Assembly (NCBI GenBank): GCA_024734495.1
Contig: JALMQS010000187.1
Coordinates: 6,903,499 to 6,967,498 of the forward strand
Direction of reading: 5' to 3'
From: Forficula auricularia
Lineage: Eukaryota > Arthropoda > Insecta > Dermaptera > Forficulidae
Length of the DNA stretch: 64,000 bases
Both the position numbers and the translations under genes were made by a program. Positions 1 to 11,814 of the stretch are shown piece after piece. Under the pieces are notes generated by a model. That model saw nothing but the letters and a program-made list of their open reading frames with translations, ran no database searches and was not told the DNA's origin. Position 1 is the stretch's first letter. Each line of letters starts with the position of its first letter.

Positions 1-775
1 ATAAAAGAAAAAATCATGCAAAATGAAAACAGAAACATTGATTTTTATTATATTTAAATTATAATATAATTATAGAATCCCGGTAGAACTTTTTGTCTAT
101 AATACAAATTTTTCTTAATTTTAATTGCGATTTATATTTAATATTTTCATTATATTATAGTATTTCTTTTACAATTATCGACAATTTGTATTTAAATGAT
201 TTTTCAAAAACATTCAGTCTGTTTGTCAGATAATTGTGTTCTTCCTTTCCAAAAATTGAGAGTTTTTTCTGTCTTCTGACAATGGACAACAAACAGATAT
301 TGTATCGACATTAATAGGATCCCATTTTAAGGAGCATCAGTAAATTATGTAACGCGTTTTGGAAGTTTTTTGACCACCCCAATTTATAACAGACCAGAAC
401 AATTAACCAGACTCCCCTAGAGGCCTCGTTACTTAATTCTTATTTTGCTAAAAAAATGTTAATTATTTATTGCACAAACTAAATAAAATAATTGCAGATA
501 AAGTTTCAAAATGAAAAATAATTATTAAAGAAATTAAAATTTATTTCTTTTTTGTAAAGTTCAAGTCACTTTTATCCAGTCGGTTTATAGAAGTAAGTAA
601 TAACTGGAATTTTGGAAACATTCAGTTTTATTTTTTCAATTTTAACTCATTACATTTTTTACCTAAAGTTTATTAGAACTCCCCCCCCCATCGTAATGAT
701 ACATAACAAATTCAATACCCTCCTTCCCAGTTTAATGGGTGTTATGGATGCTCTCTTACTTTGAAACAGAACCCC

Positions 776-777
<2 letters not shown>
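1..777. other. AT-rich stretch without a recognised gene
   Basis: I see no coding region, repeat pair or RNA gene here. A homopolymer C run lies near 681-688. The last nine bases (769-777) are the target-site duplicate of the SINE that follows. Confidence 0.6.
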
Positions 778-807
<30 letters not shown>

Positions 808-989
808 TTTATTGTCACCGGGAACAAAGCCCATTTAGACAGCACATCAGTAAAGTGTTAGTAGGGTTAGTGAGGGAGCCGAGCTTTAGCCGGTAGAAAT
901 TTTATATGCCAGCCAGGATCGAACCCCGGCGTTCCGCTCCAACATCGTCATCATCGATGCCGAAGCGGGGCCAGCGCGTTAGCCAGCCC
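778..989 (-). mobile_element. tRNA-derived SINE with perfect 9 bp target-site duplication
   Basis: Read on the minus strand, this has a tRNA-like head with a box B (GGTTCGATCC), an unrelated body and a long A tail, seen as a T run at 778-802 on the plus strand. The bases gaaccccaa at 769-777 recur at 990-998, which brackets the insertion exactly and supports target-primed retrotransposition. A SINE encodes no protein and would rely on a LINE machinery. Box A is less well preserved than box B. Boundaries are well supported by the duplicated site; the family name is unknown to me. Confidence 0.85.
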
Positions 990-999
990 GAACCCCAAA

Positions 1000-1947
1000 A
1001 ATATACTTCGTTAATTTAAGGTTAATAAAAAAAATAAGATGTAGAAAGCGATTATTTCTTTTCTAAATATTATTGGAATTTTTTCTATTTCAATTTCATA
1101 ATGTTATTGCTTTTAGATTTTTTTATTTAAATAACTTGGAAGTTTTCCAAACCTTTAGTTATTATTCATACTTCATTTTTTTTAACAAAAGTAATAGTAA
1201 AAACATATCAAAATTAAAAAAAGTTCATTGCCCATCTTATCGGTTCTTACCATGGTCCTTTTTTTAATAAATTGAGATAAAAATATTTTTACAAATTTTT
1301 AATTTCAAATTTTGAAAATGAAGGTTTTGCTCTTACTCGATCATTTTCATCTCTATTATTATACTTCATTAATGCACTTTGCTAAGGGGTAAATGTTTTT
1401 ATAATGTCTATACTTTTTTGTTTGAAAACATATCATCAAAACATTGAATATTTAATAAATAAACACAAATTTCTACAGTGAAACCAATGTAATACAGATT
1501 TTAATTAAAATTTATTTCCAAAGAAAAAAAATTCCTATATAACTGATGATATAATAAAAACAGAAAAGAAAATTACAAGTGAGAAAGAAAAGATTTTCTA
1601 AAACTGAAATGGTTAAAACATGTTGGTGCCTCTTAAAATAGCGCCTGGAGCTGGAATAAATTTCACTGACAGGAAGATGAGTGTGTTGGTGTTGGGGGGG
1701 GGGGTGGATCTTAACATTTAATCTATAAGAAACGCTTACTGGGATGGGGGATAAACAAATGGATCTTTTAATTTAAAAATTCAAACAAAATAACATCTTT
1801 CTACCCGTCAGCATCTAATAAATAATTGAGGGAATAAATGGCCCTTGAAATGAAAATTAATTTAACTAGTGGAATTCAAGAGAAAATGGAAACGAAGGAA
1901 TCACGTTGGTTGCCTAGTTCAGAGGAACAAATGGAAAAATTGAAAAA
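1000..1947. other. AT-rich stretch without a recognised gene
   Basis: Only short open frames occur, with no recognisable domain. A G run lies near 1695-1705. I see no inverted or tandem repeat here. Confidence 0.5.
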
Positions 1948-1949
1948 TA

Positions 1950-2628
1950 TACGAGGAAAAGTCAAAAATTACCTACACTTTTCGTTCTACAACTTTATTA
2001 AACTAAGATAGAAGGCGCCCGCATGTGCATGCGTTGAGTTGGCGCGTCTGTGGTCACGTGTGCGGAATTTAATCACGATCGCGTCAGTTGTCGTCTAGCT
2101 ACAACAGCATAAGCATGTCAGCTCCGCTATCAGATTGCACCAAAGAGAAGCAACGAGGAGTGGTCAGAGGGTGTGAAAGGTGCTGAAATTCACCGGAGAC
2201 TTTTGGCACAATACGGGGAAAGTGTTTTATCTCGTAAAAGCGTTTTTTTATGGATCGAAATGTTTAAAAGTGGACGAACGAGCGTAACACAAAAAGAGGG
2301 AGCTGGGCGACCGTCAACTTTGAGACGCTTTGAGACTCTTGAACACCCTCCCTACAGCCCAGATATCGCTCCCTCAGACTTTTATCTCTTTGGACCGCTC
2401 AAGGAAGCTTTGAGAGGTCGTCGATTTGCCTAAGACATGAACGTTCGGGATGCGGCGCAAAAGTGGCTTCATGACCAACCGAAAACCTTCTACCAGAAAG
2501 GCACCCGGAAGCTTGTTGCTCGCTGGACCAAGTGCATTGCCAAATGTGGAGACTATATCGAAAAATAATGTATCTGTTGTGCACCTATATCTATATAAAG
2601 TGTAAGTAATTTTTGACTTATCCTTGTA
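1950..2628 (+). mobile_element. mariner-family DNA transposon, internally deleted
   Basis: About 30 bp terminal inverted repeats face each other at 1950-1979 and 2599-2628 (shared core agtcaaaaattac), and each is flanked outside by TA, the duplication expected of Tc1/mariner elements. The element is about 680 bp; full mariners are roughly 1.3 kb. The missing half includes most of the transposase catalytic region. It can no longer supply transposase, but both ends look intact, so it could be moved in trans if an active relative exists (inference). Confidence 0.9.
2115..2568 (+). pseudogene. mariner transposase remnant
   Basis: The reading starts at an ATG at 2115, shifts frame near 2165, and continues from about 2167 with the N-terminal helix-turn-helix region (RRLLAQYGES ... 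GRPST). It then jumps directly to the C-terminal catalytic block HPPYSPDIAPSDFYLF, which holds the third acidic residue of the mariner D,D34D triad. The first two aspartates are in the deleted segment. A TAA stop at about 2431 interrupts the C-terminus, which is readable in the same frame to the natural stop at 2566-2568 (ending GDYIEK). The protein is dead through deletion, frameshift and nonsense mutation. The family assignment is firm. Confidence 0.9.
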
Positions 2629-2638
2629 TATTTATTAT

Positions 2639-2776
2639 AACTTTTGAAATAAACCACACTCACTGTTTAGAATATTTATTAAAAATAATATGAAATAAAT
2701 ACAAATAAATGACATTTCGATGTTTTAATAAATATATAATATACAGTGCATAATGTGGTTTATTTCAAAAACTTTT
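2639..2776. mobile_element. small inverted-repeat (MITE-like) element
   Basis: The segments 2639-2666 and 2742-2776 are imperfect inverted copies, sharing the core tgaaataaaccaca and a less well matched actg side. They enclose about 75 bp of AT-rich DNA. The element directly abuts the mariner 3' end. No coding capacity or clear target duplication is visible. It could also be the remains of a larger palindromic element. Confidence 0.55.
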
Positions 2777-2893
2777 AATAAATTATTCTACCTCGAAAGC
2801 TGATGGCTTATATGCCCATAAGCTCTGGAACATTCCATCAACGACTGGACTCGCCTAGCTCATACGCAGCTTTCACTCTTCGGTGCGCAATGT

Positions 2894-2912
2894 GTTGTCT
2901 AAATACAGGCGC
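2894..2912. repeat. 19 bp motif repeated in inverse at 10736-10754
   Basis: The 19 bases gttgtctaaatacaggcgc recur exactly, reverse-complemented, at 10736-10754, both in slightly GC-richer islands. This may be the conserved end of a dispersed element whose remainder has diverged. I cannot identify it. Confidence 0.4.
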
Positions 2913-3121
2913 ACCAACGTCACAATAAAGTTCAAATTCAGACTAAATTTTTAGGATTTTAATTAGTACAGTTATTTATTTATATTTTATAATTCAATAT
3001 TTTTCTTATACGTGCAAAAAAAATTGAAATAGTTAAAAATCTCTAAATGAAAAAAATAATTCAAGTTCAATTTCAGATGAGAGCTACAATATTCAATTAT
3101 TATTTCACTCGTGATTATAAA

Positions 3122-3380
3122 AGGAGTCAAGTTGGCTTAGTGGTTAAAGTGCATGCCTTCTAATCAAGCTAGCGCGGATTCAATCCCGACTAGCTGCAAA
3201 TATTTGACCGGCTATAATCTGATTCATTCAGGGGAAGACAATGGGAAATCACCGCCGTGAAAAATTCCCCTAAGAAAATTACAATGGAGAGGATATTCTT
3301 CATAGTAATCGCCGACGCTCGGAATCGAGTATGGTACTTGAAGAAGATTGAAGAAGATTATATAAGATAAAAGAAGTGAC
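3122..3380 (+). mobile_element. tRNA-derived SINE
   Basis: The head has a recognisable box A (TTGGCTTAGTGGTTAAAG) and box B (GGATTCAATCC) at tRNA-like spacing. The body contains tttgaccggctataatctg, which recurs in the SINE at 50436-50640, so the two belong to one family. The tail is a degenerate gaagaagatt-type repeat rather than poly-A. I did not find a clear target-site duplication, and the 3' limit is approximate. Confidence 0.7.
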
Positions 3381-3412
3381 TATTGGCTGATAAAATGAAA
3401 TGAAAAATTATA

Positions 3413-3560
3413 CGAATACTACAATTTTTGACTTTGATTGAGACCATGGGTTCCATAGTTTTTACCTGAGGACCCTCTGAATTCGTGCTTACCGCGAGAC
3501 TGATTCCAATACTTTATCCATGGTTCGCGTTGAATAAAGTAAAAAGATGTTTTCTACATG
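3413..3560 (-). repeat. fragment of dispersed repeat also at 43355-43492
   Basis: Read on the minus strand, this matches 43355-43492 closely. Both contain a tactttat / caa.gcgaa / catgg / aaagtattg series and gggtcctcaggtaaa. It is an isolated piece of the multi-module family described at 43340-43930. No coding potential is seen. Confidence 0.65.
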
Positions 3561-4714
3561 TTTGACTCTGAAGTTCTAGCAAGCAAGAGAATCCAAAAAC
3601 TAATCAGTTCTTCGCATTGGTAATACACAATTTTTGGAAATATCTTTCCAATAGGTACTTAATGTTTGTTCTTGAGCTATTGCGGTTATTAGACAGACAC
3701 ATGGGTAGAAAAAATAATGTTTAAAAATCATTTTTCTCCATGTTACAGACATTTTTAAATATTATAATGGAAAAAAAATCATGTGAATTCAATACTATTT
3801 CTGCCCGGACTTATCAAAGTGTACTCTGCTTAATTCTAAGATATCTTAGATAATTTTATTGACATTTGGTAAAGACTGTTTTCTCCTCAGAAATTTAATC
3901 GAAGTTTCAAAACACTCTTCTAATATACTATAAAACTAACCTTCGTATAAACCAAATTATCCATAACATCTCACTTTAAACGGAGTACAATCTTTTTGAT
4001 TTGATTTTTGAAAATCGACTTTGCTCTATAAAAAATCTATCAATTAATTGAGGATCTTTTTATTAATATTTATAAAGGCTCCGTGTTTAAAGAAAATTAC
4101 TTTTAAAAATCCGATTTATTTTTCTTAAAGAATATTTAATGAAAATGAAAATTGTGCTTTAATAAAATTAATTAATTTTAAAACCAATTTAAATAAGCTT
4201 CCTCTCTCTGTAGTGTTTCTAAATTTTACTCCACCCTTTTTATCTAACTCAACCCCTTTTAAACTCACTCGCAAACAGATTTATTTTCATTTTGAATAAT
4301 AAAGGTTAAATTTAAGTAATAGTAGAAGGCTAAGTGCCTAAGTTTTGCCCTTTCCTTCTCCGTCTGTGTATATCTCCATTGTTGCTGCTGGCTGCTTTAG
4401 GCTAATTGTCTCGTGTCACTAAGTGGCGTGTTGCCTTGCCTCCATGTCCCATGTTCCATACACTAACTCCACTGAGTTGGTCCCAGCTGGTTCTATTTAA
4501 ACAGTGCACGCTATTACCAGCCCTTGATCCATTCATCCATTGAAAAATTTGTTTCATATTTTAACCTCAAAAGATTTTATTAAAATTAATATTATCAAAG
4601 AGGTCATATATTCTCTTTTGATAAAGGTTATTTATCTAATAAATTTTATTGACTCCTATTTCCATACATGTATACTCGTACCGGGTGTCATTTTATTTTT
4701 TGCTATATATGATA

Positions 4715-5356
4715 CTAGTTGCAAGGCCCGCCTTCGGCGGCCCTCTTCTTGGCCAGAGGGCACGCCCCCTGGACTCCAACCCACGAACCCCACCCTCACA
4801 CCCCACTCCCACTCCCCCCTCGAAACACACCTAGCACCCCCACTCCCTCACCATGCACCCGTGTCAAATTTGGTGGAGTTTGCTCCAAGAGCAAGCATTT
4901 ACATTTTTTCACCCTCCCCCCATTTTAGGGTGGTTGTTTTGGGAAAATTTTTTTGAATAAAAGTTGTCAGAAATCACATCCTCTACAACTTTGCTTATAA
5001 TAAAATTTGCCGTAGGGTTAATAGTTTAGGAGTTATTTGATAATTTTCATTCGTGCCCCCCCCGCCCCCCCTAAACCCCATTTTGGGGTCAAAATGTCAA
5101 AACGTTATATAGCTATAAACGCTAGTTAGAAGACATCTGATGAAAATATAAAATTTCATAATAATCCCTTCAACGGTTTTTACGTGAATCGTGAGTAACT
5201 TTTCGCGGAAACCACGGAAACAGACATACAGACAGACAGAAATTTTGTTTAGGGTGTTTTCGTTTATAACTTTGCTTACAACGTGTGCAACCAAAAGTTG
5301 TCGTGATTTGGAGCAATATTCAAAACCTTAATTATATATATATATATATATATAGA
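4715..5356 (-). mobile_element. non-autonomous Helitron
   Basis: On the minus strand the element begins with TC followed by an alternating TA tract (plus-strand end 5356). It ends with a GC-rich hairpin (ggcccgcc / ggcgggcc) a few bases before a terminal CTAG (4715-4718). The 5' end is preceded by A and the 3' end followed by T, as expected for Helitron insertion between A and T, with no target duplication. A second GC-rich hairpin lies just inside the first. About 640 bp long with no Rep/helicase, so it depends on an autonomous partner. A second 3' end with the same double hairpin is at 32738. Confidence 0.8.
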
Positions 5357-5437
5357 TACAAGGGGAAAATTTTCATTAGCGTTATATTTTTAGAATTTTT
5401 CTAAATAAATTTTGAACAATAGCCTAAATAAAAAGAT

Positions 5438-5594
5438 TTTTTTTTTTTTTTTTTGGCTTTTCGGCCTTTCTAGCCATATGCCTAATTACGATACTAGTTA
5501 TATTTTTTTTAAATTTGTCTCTACCCCCGGGGGTCAGATTTTAGCTGGATGCCTCGAGCCGGATTCGAACCCGGGTCCCCTGGTTAGCTCGCTG
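5438..5594 (-). mobile_element. tRNA-derived SINE with perfect 12 bp target-site duplication
   Basis: On the minus strand a perfect box B (GGTTCGAATCC) is followed by a body containing gaggcatccagctaaaa and an A tail (T run 5438-5454). The bases aaataaaaagat at 5426-5437 recur at 5595-5606, which fixes both ends. A second copy of the family, in plus orientation and also with a target duplication, lies at 40603-40785. The head is short, so box A is missing or very degenerate here. Confidence 0.9.
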
Positions 5595-5688
5595 AAATAA
5601 AAAGATGATCATAATTAAAAAATTCACTTTTATTGTTGAAATTTTATGATAAAGTTGGAAAAGAGCTAAAACCTCAAAAATTATACAA

Positions 5689-5794
5689 ATGGTTTCATTT
5701 TAAGATATCACAAATTCTCCTGAACTACTGGACCTAATAACTTTAAATTTGGTAGGAAGGTTAGTTGAATCATGATATTTTAAAATGAAACCAT
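5689..5794. repeat. 22 bp inverted repeat pair
   Basis: The 22 bp at 5689-5710 recur reverse-complemented at 5773-5794 with one mismatch, enclosing about 62 bp. It may be a very small MITE or a hairpin. No other function is suggested. Confidence 0.5.
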
Positions 5795-5799
5795 TCTCG

Positions 5800-8700
5800 T
5801 CTAATTTTTAAGTTTTTAGTTTTTTTTCTACCATAATATTGCCAAAGAAACCTATCAATAAATTTGATGCATTTTTTTATTCTGTCCATCTTTTGTATTA
5901 TACACTTTTATTCTAAAATTAATACAGAAAAATCTAATCCCAAATTAAAATTTTATCATTTTCTAAAGACACCTTATATATAATTATAGGTATACCTATA
6001 TATGATATTTTAGTAGTCAACTATTAAAGTACTTAGCCAATTATATCTTATAACTTTTAGAAATTAAATACATTTCACAATGCAGACAAAATTTTTAGAG
6101 AAAATATTATAGGAGTATTTAAAAATATGTATTTTTTAAAAAACTAATAAATTTTTCTTCAGAACAAAGAAAATTTCCTTACTCATCTCATAAGTCTAAA
6201 AATAAAACTTTGATATATTTAACCTGTAATATTATTGGTAGAATTGAAATAAGCACCCATGGTTTTATTTTACTGAGGTAAAATTTATTTTATACTTTTG
6301 AGCGAGTATTTTTTTTTTGTAATATTTTTGTTTAATACGTTTTATTTGAGAGCAGATCAAAGCAGTTAAAAAATTCTTTTTTAATTTATTATAATTATTC
6401 TGTAGAATACAGGCTGTCAGATAAATAATCAATGGAATTGTGATGGATTGGCAGCCAGGATAAAAAAATCAACTTCAACAGATCGGTGCTAGACTTTATC
6501 CATAGTCGTTAGAAATATTAATATGTTTATTCCTTTATTATTTATCAGATATCACTGGCTTTTTGAATTCAATGGTGATGTAAAATAAAAAGTTATCGAT
6601 TTTCATCTAATACATGAACAATAATATTTTTTGACATTTCGACTATCATTGGTAACCAATGATGAAGACAGAAAGATTGTCTTAAAAGAAATAAAGTAAA
6701 AATAACGATCTATTCTCATTCTTGTTACATTCCATTTTTGATGTTTTGAGCATTAATAATGAAAACATGGAACAATCGACTTAATATAAAAAAATTTAGT
6801 AAACCCCTTAACCATAAGAGCACCAACTCTACAATATTGTAAATATACCAAATACTATCCCGTTTGAAAATAAAGGCGTTCTTTGCAAAAACTCCATATA
6901 TCATTTTTCATGAAAATCTCACATAAGGCCCCACTGTCGATGTCCCTTAGGAAAAAAATTTCCTCTAAACCTTCAGTAATCTAAAATAAGGTCCTTTAAA
7001 ATATCTGTTCTTGGTGTCTAGTCCGCTACTTTATAAAGTTGTTTCCTCATTTGAAAAATATTACTTTTTGACAAGTGGTCTTTTTCCATGGAACACCTTA
7101 ATTCTTATAACACTTTCTGGAAAAATATACTAATTTCCAGCCCTGGTTTTTCCTGCTATCATTGTGAATTAATTCTGCTAATTTGGCTTAATCTCCACAC
7201 CGATATGACTTCAATTACAAGTGCACCTGTTGAAGATAATTATTCAAATCCCTCCAAAGAATAACCAAAAGTATGATCTGAGAACTCAAAATTGCAGCAA
7301 AGAAACAAGATCAATTCATCTAGATTCTAAAAATATGGAATATTTATTTTTTAAATAAAAAAATAACATTCCTATAAAAAAGACCTATTTTACTGTTTTC
7401 ATACATATTGCTAATGTATCCTGTGTTTTATCTCATTATCAATTCCTAGACATATTTGCTTTCGTTGACCAAATCTGGTTGACTCGTTTGTTTGTTTGTT
7501 GTTGGTCAACTCGATTTGATTAAATAATGGCCATTTATATAATTTTTCGTTAACTGGAATTTGATTTCGTTCACCATTTGAACCCGAGCGATTGTTAATC
7601 AATCTGTTTGAGCGGGCAGCAACCCTTCACAACTCTTTTGACTTTCTCTCTCATCATTATCAAACATACAACCTACTCAGTACTCAGCGAGTTTAAAAGT
7701 CGTTTTCGATATGGGCGAATCAAGTGAAGGATAATTTACCACGCATTTATCTTCATTGAAAACAGAAATCCATTCAGTGGAATCGATATTTGCTAGGCAG
7801 TTCAATTTTTTTTTATTTTTTTATTAATCTCTTATTATATTTCTCATCCTTCTTGACTTTTTTCGGTAGTTTTATTTATGAAAATACATTTTTTCGTCTG
7901 AGACCATAGCTTTTTACTTTACTAGAAAATTTAAGATTGAATCCTCGTTTTCCACTCTATTTCTGCAAATATTATGAAGTGATGATAGATATGGCCAAGA
8001 AGAATCTCTTCCGAACCGTTTAATCCGATAACCTCTGGCTTGATTCATTCTCGCTTCATCTATCATATCACGAAAGTTTCTAAGATAGAGACGGAAAAAT
8101 GTTTTATTATTGTTTTTTATTGACTTGTACCTGTATTTGCAATACTCCATCTCAATATAAACAATGTTAACATTGACGCATAATGCAATTTTTAAAGCGG
8201 AATTTAGACAAGAATCCAGATAATTAAAGAGGGTTAAATGTTTTTGAGGTGTTTCACATTAAAAATACACATATGCTATATACAATTTGCCCATCTTCGG
8301 AAGTCCCCATTAGACTTAAGACAAAGGGAGAAAAATTGTTATTAGTTTGACAAGAGGGAGGAAGGGAATCAAATGTTTTTATTTCATTATCAAAATATTT
8401 ATCGCTATAGATATTATGTCAGTGGGGTTCCCTTCAAAGAGTATAGCCAATTGGCCCAGGTTGCCTATTGTAGCCCCCGGGCTTGTTCCCGAGAGAGTGA
8501 AAATAACCCTTCTGATATATGTATGTATATTGTACATATATAATTAACGCCTTCACCCCCTGGATCTCGCCCCTGCCTTTAATCCCCCTCCATTTCACCA
8601 ACTCTATACATGTCCTCTGGACTATCTCCTCCCCCCCCAACTCTGAAGAACCTCCGAACCCTACCATTCCAGGAAGAGGATTATTTTTTTTCTTTTGAAA

Positions 8701-9316
8701 TAATATTTGCTTTCTATTGGTAGTGTGCACAATTTTAATCCTCCACCCTTCGTGAGTTCGTAGGGTGATCAGAGTTATGGGAAAAGGAGAGATTCCAGAG
8801 GGCATGCATAGGGTTGGTGGGATGGAAAGGGATTAGAGGAGGCGGTTCAAGTTTCAAGTAGTACGTAAGAACCATAATATATTCCACGACCAATATGCAG
8901 GTACAGGCAAACAAAGAAAACTGAAGGAGCTTCGTTGGCGTAAAGGATAGGTAAAAGTCAACCATAATTTACGTCACGACAAATGTGAACTACACTAGCG
9001 AAGGCATAATCAATGTGAGCAACATAGTGTATGGCCAAAAAAGGCCTGTAACGATTTGGACCCCCAAACACATCCCCAACAGGGAACCGAAATTCGCCGT
9101 CAGATAGTTGAATAGTCATTTAAGCATAAGGTGAAATTAAGTTTCGGAAAATTCCTTTTATTTAATTTGATTATATTTTTTTAATTAATAGGTCAATTAC
9201 TTTAATACTAATCTTTAAATTATACTCTTGTGTCATTTGTTGTACTGATCTCTTTTTGATACTCTTTTCTCTTTGTCAATTTGCTTTATTGTCTCGGTCA
9301 GTCTATCATCTTATTT
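5800..9316. other. long stretch without a gene
   Basis: Apart from the repeat at about 6450-6680, I find no domain-bearing frame, tRNA or obvious repeat. The part at 8400-8960 is somewhat GC-richer, with C-rich runs and several short open frames on both strands, but none of the translations resembles a known protein. I treat these as chance. Confidence 0.5.
6450..6680 (+). repeat. dispersed repeat shared with 33.0-33.8 kb and 44.0-44.3 kb
   Basis: The part near 6472-6555 matches the reverse complement of about 33680-33785 (shared attaatatgtttattcctt and cagatatcact). The following part (6575-6665) resembles one unit of the 119 bp satellite at 44104-44324, with gacatttcg and ttggtaaccaatg in the same order. 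It is therefore a third locus where these two modules sit side by side. Confidence 0.55.
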
Positions 9317-9947
9317 ATAGTCCAAGAGCTGGTGACACATTTTGACTACGGATTTGACCCAACTAGAATTAATGCGTAATAGTACCGTCTATGGTAGTTG
9401 TACAGGAATGGCCAGTCTGGCTGGCCTAAGCAGGTGGACCAGGTACTGCGCATGGTGAGTGCGGTAAAATACATATGTGTTAAAAATATTTTTGACCCAC
9501 AATGAAATTATAAAAATTATAATTTATAGTCAATTATAAACATAATATACTTACTCCAGACCATTTGAGTGGTGGAACGTGGAACCAGACCACCCCAAAG
9601 TGTATTAAAACATGAAAAAAATAGCATCAAATATTTTTTTCATGTTGTAAAAATACACTTTGGGGTGGTCTGGTTCCACGTTCCACCACTCAAATGGTCT
9701 GGAGTGAATATATTATGTTTATAATTGACTATAAATTATAATTTTTATAATTTCATTGTGGGTCAAAAATATTTTTTAACACATATGTATTTTTTACCGC
9801 ACTCACACCATGCGCAGTACCTGGTCCACCTGCTTAGGCCAGCCAGACTGGCCATTCCCTGTACAACTATCATAGACGGTACTATTACGTATTATTTCTA
9901 GTTGGGTCAAATCCGTAGTCAAAATGTGTCACCAGCTCTTGGACTAT
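9317..9947. mobile_element. 631 bp near-perfect palindrome (fold-back element)
   Basis: The left arm (9317-9623) and right arm (9632-9947) are reverse complements with only scattered differences and 1-3 bp indels. The loop between them is about 8 bases. The outer ends read atagtccaagagctgg and its complement. No recognisable protein is encoded; the 84-residue frame beginning at 9902 is only arm sequence. The lengths fit a fold-back or MITE-type element. No target duplication is evident. The arms include a GC-richer part (9400-9460) with a local ggccag/ctggcc hairpin. The high arm identity implies recent formation or ongoing gene conversion between the arms. Confidence 0.85.
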
Positions 9948-10333
9948 TATCCAATCATCAGAAAAAGATATTTCATAATATATCTAATAAACTGGTCTTC
10001 ACATCACCCGAGTTTTATTTACCATCAACTATAATAAGCCGAGATTGTAATGTAATAATATTTTTTTTAATAAATGTAAATTATCCTTCTCAAAAGTCTT
10101 TAATGGATCATCTAATTCTAACAGGTCTGGACTTGTATTTAGAATCCTTGCCTTAGCTGCTATGAATAAAGGAAGATCGATCATTCTATCCGCGTACTTT
10201 TTAGTAATTTTCTCGTACTTTTATTTAAAATTTATTTAATTTGATCTAATACTAGAGAAACAACCATCCCACGTTACATTTTAAAGTTTTGGGTAGGAAT
10301 TACCCGAGCGTCCCTCTGTGGACCGGGGCTAGA

Positions 10334-10664
10334 ATTGACTCACAGTATCCCCTGTTTGTCAAAGAGACGACTAAAAGGGTTTAATTATGGGATTGAATAT
10401 CTCAACTCGTAAAAAGCACACATGTTACTAGAGATCTCAAGAAAATGTTTCAAAGAGGACATCGCTAAAATGACCTTGTCTACGAAAATCTAACCTGCTG
10501 TATTAGTAGACTGGTCACTTTAATTGAAAAGATTGAATTGAAAGTTTGAAATCCACTGGTTTTCATCTTTCTAGTCCAAATACTTCGCTGTTTTCTCATA
10601 ATTAAAGACTAAAAAATTCACATTTTCTTTCAATATATTATTTAAACAGTTTGGAGGTTTTGTC
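10334..10664 (+). repeat. dispersed repeat, second copy at 15464-15782
   Basis: This aligns over almost its whole length with 15464-15782 in the same orientation, sharing for example gagatctcaagaaaatgtt, caaagaggacatc and ggtcactttaattgaaaag. The copies differ by scattered substitutions and small indels. I see no open frame or terminal inverted repeats. Its class is unknown. Confidence 0.8.
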
Positions 10665-10759
10665 TTCATTATTCCTCCAGTGGAGCGTACCAATTAATAT
10701 AATATAAAATTAGTAGATGGCAGCAGTTGACGGCAGCGCCTGTATTTAGACAACCTTAT

Positions 10760-11718
10760 TAGAAGAAAAAATTCATTTTTCAGGGTTTGATTAAAGACGT
10801 TAGCTGCCAACCAGCTACGATCGCTTACTATAAAAACAAAAGAAATTTCATATATCCAATCGGGTAATTAACAGATAAAATATTTCTATTTAGAAAGAGT
10901 GATGATAAACGTCAAACTTTGACAAATTTATTAATTTCTTACTTTTATTTTTTTTAATAAGGTATTTTATATTTTTACTAAACAACTTTCACTTTAATGT
11001 AAAATACGAATTTATTTAGAAACTCTTTCAGTTAAAATTATGAGGTCCATTATCACTCTCTATTTCCATAAACAAAAGTGATTTTCCTGCACGAGTTGGA
11101 GTAAATGAGCTAGAGGGTAGAAGTAAATGAAAAAATTTTATTGAATTATTTATTAAAAAATCAAATAAAAAATCAAATTGAAAAAAAAAGTAGAGAAATC
11201 GTTTTGAAAACAATTGCTTGCATGCTAGACTGAGCAGACATAAAACAGTGTATGGATTGCTGGCAGAGATACTGCATACAGTTTTCAACTCCCTTTGTTC
11301 ATCTAATTGAAATTAATTTACCTATTTAAATTAATATTCAAATATTCCCTATCCAAATGAAGCAGATACACAAAATAGCAAAAGGCCCTTTGATATTTAC
11401 AAATCACTCAAATGATAAAAAAAAATAGTAATAGAAATTAATAATCGTGTTATTAATATTTAATAATTTTAGACTTGAAAATGAACCGTGGCTGATTAGA
11501 ATCAATTTTCTTTTTTGTTTGTTTTATCGTTTATACGGTCAACGAACATCAAATTGCAATGTATCAATTCTACAAAGTTTTAAATATGTGATTAAACATG
11601 TAATTTGATAAAGAGACTAATATCAGAAAGTCAATAGGAAAGTTTATATTAAGTTATATTAAATTATTGTATTGTTAGATAATTGTTAGAGTTCGTGGCT
11701 GTGGTGAAACTGTTTTAG
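10760..11718. other. AT-rich stretch without a recognised gene
   Basis: I see nothing beyond short chance reading frames and low-complexity AT-rich DNA. Confidence 0.5.
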
Positions 11719-11778
11719 ATGAAAGAGGAGGTATCAGCCAAAGATGGAATCACTGGGTTCAATAAAACACCATTAATA

Positions 11779-11814
11779 AAACGTTTCGGCCTGAATTTAT
11801 TTGGCCATCTTCAG
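11779..11814 (-). ncRNA. hammerhead-ribozyme-like motif (left arm)
   Basis: The minus strand reads CTGAAGA, T, GGCC, loop, GGCC, GAAACGTT. The GGCC pairs form helix II. Helix I pairing is weak in this family. One unpaired base sits between the CTGAAGA box and helix II. Catalytic activity is not shown. Confidence 0.5.

Noticed and set aside
4540..4956. 138-residue frame on the plus strand
   Set aside because: Its C-terminal half translates the antisense of Helitron C-rich sequence; the N-terminal half is low-complexity.
9902..10156. 84-residue open frame as a gene
   Set aside because: Its first part is one arm of the palindrome and the rest is AT-rich; no domain is present.
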